Assembly (NCBI GenBank): GCA_964636625.1
Contig: CAZWUL010000045.1
Span: 1 to 7,958, forward strand
DNA from: CAZWUL01 sp964636625
Lineage (GTDB): Bacteria; Atribacterota; Phoenicimicrobiia; Phoenicimicrobiales; Stramentimicrobiaceae
Length of the DNA: 7,958 nucleotides
Direction of reading: 5' to 3'
Positions 5,971-7,958 of the stretch are shown one piece after another. Numbering within the stretch: position 1 is the first letter of the stretch; every line of letters starts with the position of its first letter. The notes under the pieces were generated by a model. That model did not search any database, had not been told where the DNA came from, and saw only the letters and a program-made list of their open reading frames with translations. Made by a program: the position numbers and the translations under genes.

Positions 5971-6184
5971 AATTAGTATCCGGTCGTGAGTATCGAGTGA
6001 ATACTTTGGGTATAGATGATGCAAGGATGGAAGATTGGAAGAATGGAACATTGGAAAGAGTAGAATACAGTGGAAAGTTTTCAGATTTGAGTTCCCGGTT
6101 TACAGATAAAGAATGCGGGCAACAATGAATGAGATTGCCACGCCTACCGCTTAACATTAGTTAAGGGCAGGCTCGCAATGACAA
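5968..6184 (+). repeat. Composite intergenic repeat, copy A
   Basis: This copy starts on the anti-sigma TGA stop with AAATTAGTATCCGGTCG. Its blocks are: GTATC heptads; an 8-bp-period array (GGAAGATT, GGAAGAAT, GGAACATT, GGAAAGAG, 6029-6060); a 7-bp-period array (CAGATTT, GAGTTCC, CGGTTTA, CAGATAA, 6082-6109); and the 68-base hairpin block (6117-6184). The 68-base block differs from 7629-7696 at one position (6149 versus 7661). The GTATAAC block seen in copies B and C is mostly missing. No gene is supported between 5971 and 6399; minus-strand frames there are shadows. Confidence 0.88.
6143..6171. repeat. Hairpin arm of composite repeat, variant 2 (copy A)
   Basis: CTTAAC/GTTAAG (6 bp) around loop ATTA is extended by CCTACC against GGCAGG, with one mismatch and one bulged base (6149). 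It is set in GAGATTGCCACG on the left and CTCGCAATGACA on the right. The same arm occurs at 7655-7683. Confidence 0.8.
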
Positions 6185-6196
6185 GAACGAGCAACT

Positions 6197-6280
6197 TTCT
6201 TTCTTAGTCATTACCAGAAGGTTCTTTCTTAGTCATTACCAGAAGGTTCTTTCTTAGTCATTACCAGAAGTTTCCTTCTT
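6197..6280 (+). repeat. 25-bp tandem array, three units plus a leading part
   Basis: Units start at 6206, 6231 and 6256. Each has AGTCATTACCAGAAG followed by a T/C-rich linker; unit 3 differs at two positions. A 9-base TTCTTTCTT precedes. The full TGTCATTGCGAG element starts at 6281, exactly on the same 25-bp register, and the unit heads look like diverged versions of its first 16 bases. Confidence 0.85.
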
Positions 6281-6323
6281 TGTCATTGCGAGGAACGAAG
6301 TGACGAAGCAATCTCATCCAATT
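6281..6323 (+). repeat. 43-bp TGTCATTGCGAG dispersed element, copy 1
   Basis: This is identical over 43 bases to 7913-7955. It shares TGTCATTGCGAG with the hairpin blocks but has a GAACGAAGTGACGAAG middle and a GCAATCTCATCCAATT end. Sequences of this type are common as dispersed repeats in several uncultured lineages; the function is unknown. Confidence 0.85.
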
Positions 6324-6364
6324 AAACCCGAGAATATTTAACTAAAAACAAAAAACGAAGAACC

Positions 6365-6386
6365 TTTTCGCCCAAAAAGGCGAAAA
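6365..6386 (+). promoter_or_regulatory. Hairpin immediately upstream of the 6400 ribosome site
   Basis: TTTTCGCC (6365-6372) and GGCGAAAA (6379-6386) form a perfect 8-bp stem with a CAAAAA loop. It ends one base before AAAGGG (6388-6393), the probable ribosome site of the 6400 gene. There is no U-run after it on either strand, so a terminator is unlikely. It could shield or present the ribosome site, or end the repeat-rich leader. Confidence 0.45.
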
Positions 6387-6399
6387 TAAAGGGTAAAAA

Positions 6400-7380
6400 A
6401 TGAAAATGAAGAAAAGCCAGATAAATAAAAAGAAAAATCGAATAAAGTTTTGCAGTACAATTTTAAGCACATTACTGCTTATTCTTTCTTTTACTTTACC
6501 GGTATTTTCCCAGCAAGCTGCCAGTGCTGCTGATGCTTCTTTATCTAACTTGAACGAAAAGCTGGAACAATCCCGTTATAGCGGTTTCCAGAATAGGATG
6601 ATTTCAGAGGCAGCAGCGGAGCTCTTAAAATATGATATAGATATCAAAGAAGTAGAAAGACTCTTGAGCGTAAGCATAGGCAATAACTTTGATGCTTATA
6701 ATATAAAAAAGATTATAGAGATTATTATTGATGCCAAAAATAATGGTCTCTCTGAAAAATCATTATTGAACAAATTTAAGGAAGGGCTTGCCAAGCAAGT
6801 GGATGAAAGGCTGATAGTAGAAGTGCTTACCAGGGAAGCCACAAACCTGAAAATAGCCAAAAACATACTTTTAGAGCATCCCATAGAAGATGCTACTTAT
6901 AACGAGGAAATTATTGTTGAATCCCTGGCCGAAAGCTTAAATAATGGTGTCCCACGGGATTCTCTTTCGGAAGTGTTCTCCAGGAGTGTCCGGGAGGGGA
7001 GAAGCCCGAGGGAAGTTACTGAAGTAAGCACAGAGCTGGGAAGCTTAAGCTTGCGTGCTTTCGAGATTGGTTTTTCAGAGGAAGAAGTTAATGATGTCTT
7101 TCAAAAAGCAGTGCTTAGCAGAAGCGGAGTAGACGGTATTTGTGAGGATATTCAGGATATGCTGGTGGCAGCCGTTGTTACCAAAATGAATATGGCTTCC
7201 CGTAAGAGTTCGGGCACAGCAGATACTTCTGGCGATATTGCAGCCGGTGATGAAACACCTTCCAGCGGAAGTGTTCTTCCTTCACCGTCCAGTGGGAGCA
7301 TATCTACTCCTACAGCATCTGATGATAAACCGGATAGTTCAAAACCGGATAGCGGTAGTTCATCACCACCGGAGAATTAA
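6400..7380 (+). CDS. Secreted helical protein of unknown function with disordered tail
   Basis: This is a 326-residue protein not assigned to a named family. A lysine-rich start and a hydrophobic run (about residues 17-36) form a signal peptide, with cleavage likely after VFS (37) or after ASA (43). Residues about 47-265 are predicted mostly helical by composition, with a loose repeat in which a short turn (GLSEK 116, GVPRD 173, GFSEE 214) precedes an amphipathic helix such as SLLNKFKEGLAKQVDERL (121-138). Residues 268-326 are rich in Ser, Pro, Asp and Gly and probably disordered. No catalytic motif, lipobox or transmembrane anchor is seen beyond the signal peptide. AAAGGG lies six bases before the ATG, supporting this start over the second ATG two codons on. 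It lies downstream of the sigma/anti-sigma pair, but a 429-bp repeat region separates them, so co-transcription is uncertain. Confidence 0.75.
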   Translation: MKMKKSQINKKKNRIKFCSTILSTLLLILSFTLPVFSQQAASAADASLSNLNEKLEQSRYSGFQNRMISEAAAELLKYDIDIKEVERLLSVSIGNNFDAYNIKKIIEIIIDAKNNGLSEKSLLNKFKEGLAKQVDERLIVEVLTREATNLKIAKNILLEHPIEDATYNEEIIVESLAESLNNGVPRDSLSEVFSRSVREGRSPREVTEVSTELGSLSLRAFEIGFSEEEVNDVFQKAVLSRSGVDGICEDIQDMLVAAVVTKMNMASRKSSGTADTSGDIAAGDETPSSGSVLPSPSSGSISTPTASDDKPDSSKPDSGSSSPPEN

Positions 7381-7422
7381 GAATAAATAATAAAGATTTT
7401 TAGTAGCTCTTTTAAAATTTAA

Positions 7423-7696
7423 TAAATTAGTATCGGGTCGTGAGTATTGAGTATCGAGTGGAAATAGTATAACGTATAGGCTGAACACTGAGAGAAGAAA
7501 TGCTTGTAAGGATGGAAGATTGGAAGATTGCAAGAATGGGCAAAGAGTATATATGTTAGAGTAAGTGAAAGAAAGTTTTTAGACTTCAGTTCTCAGTTTG
7601 CAGTTATCAGTCTGTAGTTAAAGACTGTGGGCAACAATGAATGAGATTGCCACGCCTACCTCTTAACATTAGTTAAGGGCAGGCTCGCAATGACAA
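7423..7696 (+). repeat. Composite intergenic repeat, copy B
   Basis: It starts 42 bases after the 6400 gene's stop. Blocks in order are: heptads GTATCGG, GTCGTGA, GTATTGA, GTATCGA, GTGGAAA (7430-7464); GTATAAC and GTATAGG (7467-7480); octads GGAAGATT, GGAAGATT, GCAAGAAT (7514-7537); five heptads CAGTTCT, CAGTTTG, CAGTTAT, CAGTCTG, TAGTTAA (7587-7621); and the 68-base hairpin block (7629-7696). The opening matches copy C closely except for one extra 7-bp unit. No ORF is supported here. Confidence 0.88.
7655..7683. repeat. Hairpin arm of composite repeat, variant 2 (copy B)
   Basis: It has the same arm as 6143-6171. The only change is the unpaired base before CTTAAC (T here, G there), which leaves pairing untouched. 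Confidence 0.8.
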
Positions 7697-7886
7697 AAGA
7701 AAAAAGTATCAAGTATTCCGTATAACATAACGTATACCGTTAATACAGTGGGAATAAATTTTTGGAAGCATGGGCTTGCTTCTTTAGTCTAAAAACTAAA
7801 ACCATAAACAAAAAAAGGTTTTTAATCCTAAGTCTTAGTCTTAAACTAACTACCAACTACTAACGACTAAATACCAACAACTATAT
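7697..7886 (+). repeat. AT-rich region of short-period repeats
   Basis: This stretch contains GTATCAA, GTATTCC, GTATAAC and GTATACC words (7706-7738) and a 6-bp hairpin GAAGCA/TGCTTC (7765-7782). It ends in six 7-bp units (ACTAACT, ACCAACT, ACTAACG, ACTAAAT, ACCAACA, ACTATAT; 7845-7886) running straight into the next TGTCATTGCGAG head. No gene or clear terminator is seen; the whole stretch 7381-7958 is non-coding. Confidence 0.7.
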
Positions 7887-7955
7887 TGTCATTGCGAGGA
7901 ACATTTTTTTTCTGTCATTGCGAGGAACGAAGTGACGAAGCAATCTCATCCAATT
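7887..7955 (+). repeat. TGTCATTGCGAG element, copy 2, with a duplicated head
   Basis: The full 43-bp copy is at 7913-7955, identical to 6281-6323. It is preceded at 7887-7902 by its first 16 bases (TGTCATTGCGAGGAAC) and a T-rich linker, so head-to-head distance is 26 bp. This mirrors the 25-bp array in front of copy 1. Confidence 0.85.
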
Positions 7956-7958
7956 CTA

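Noticed and set aside
5836..6157. Minus-strand ORFs over repeat copy A
   Set aside because: They run across the short-period arrays and the anti-sigma 3' end. The translation is repeat-derived and lacks a plausible ribosome site or domain.
6197..6280. CRISPR-like direct repeats
   Set aside because: Units are contiguous 25-bp tandem copies with no spacers, and no cas genes are nearby.
7765..7782. Intrinsic terminator
   Set aside because: The GAAGCA/TGCTTC stem is short and followed by only TTTAGTC, and it is nearly 400 bases from the preceding stop codon.
5968..7955. Insertion sequence or composite transposon
   Set aside because: No transposase frame, terminal inverted repeats of an IS type, or clear target-site duplication was found; the repeats are non-coding.

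Overview
The window looks like part of an AT-rich genome from an uncultured diderm bacterium. An LptF/LptG-type lipopolysaccharide-export permease, a lipobox TPR protein and two Sec-type secreted proteins imply an outer membrane. The intergenic sequence is rich in dispersed repeats carrying TGTCATTGCGAG words. That style resembles candidate phyla such as Atribacterota, but the assignment rests on general impression and nothing here is a taxonomic marker.

Layout, left to right. Positions 1-289 hold a composite repeat that abuts the stop codon of a minus-strand lptF/lptG-like gene (287-1381). A divergent intergenic region with candidate promoters separates it from a secreted TPR protein (1666-2433). 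Next come a 32-codon small ORF (2472-2570), a compact hicB-hicA toxin-antitoxin pair (2632-3086), and a large lipoprotein with a carboxypeptidase-regulatory-like domain and about seven TPR-type repeats (3230-4522). An ECF sigma factor (4644-5207) follows, with a membrane anti-sigma factor (5311-5970) whose outer part is a CBM48/AMPK-beta-like glycogen-binding domain. A good TGTAAC-N16-CGTATAAC ECF-type promoter lies between the two. The last gene (6400-7380) encodes a secreted helical protein with a Ser/Pro/Asp-rich tail that I do not recognise.

Non-coding sequence is the most unusual part. Three copies of one composite repeat (1-289 minus, 5968-6184 plus, 7423-7696 plus) share the same order of blocks: degenerate 7-bp-period arrays, 8-bp-period arrays in two copies, and a terminal hairpin. 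The hairpin flanks are nearly identical, but the stem-loop arm is replaced by an unrelated palindrome in one copy. Two plus-strand copies are followed by an identical 43-bp TGTCATTGCGAG element, each preceded by 25/26-bp duplications resembling its own head. The 6400-7380 gene is therefore bracketed by directly repeated composite elements.

The genes suggest an envelope-oriented region. The sigma/anti-sigma pair could respond to an extracytoplasmic glycan or polymer signal, and the TPR lipoprotein, TPR secreted protein and helical secreted protein could be envelope components. No regulatory link between them is shown by the sequence except the candidate ECF promoter before the anti-sigma gene.
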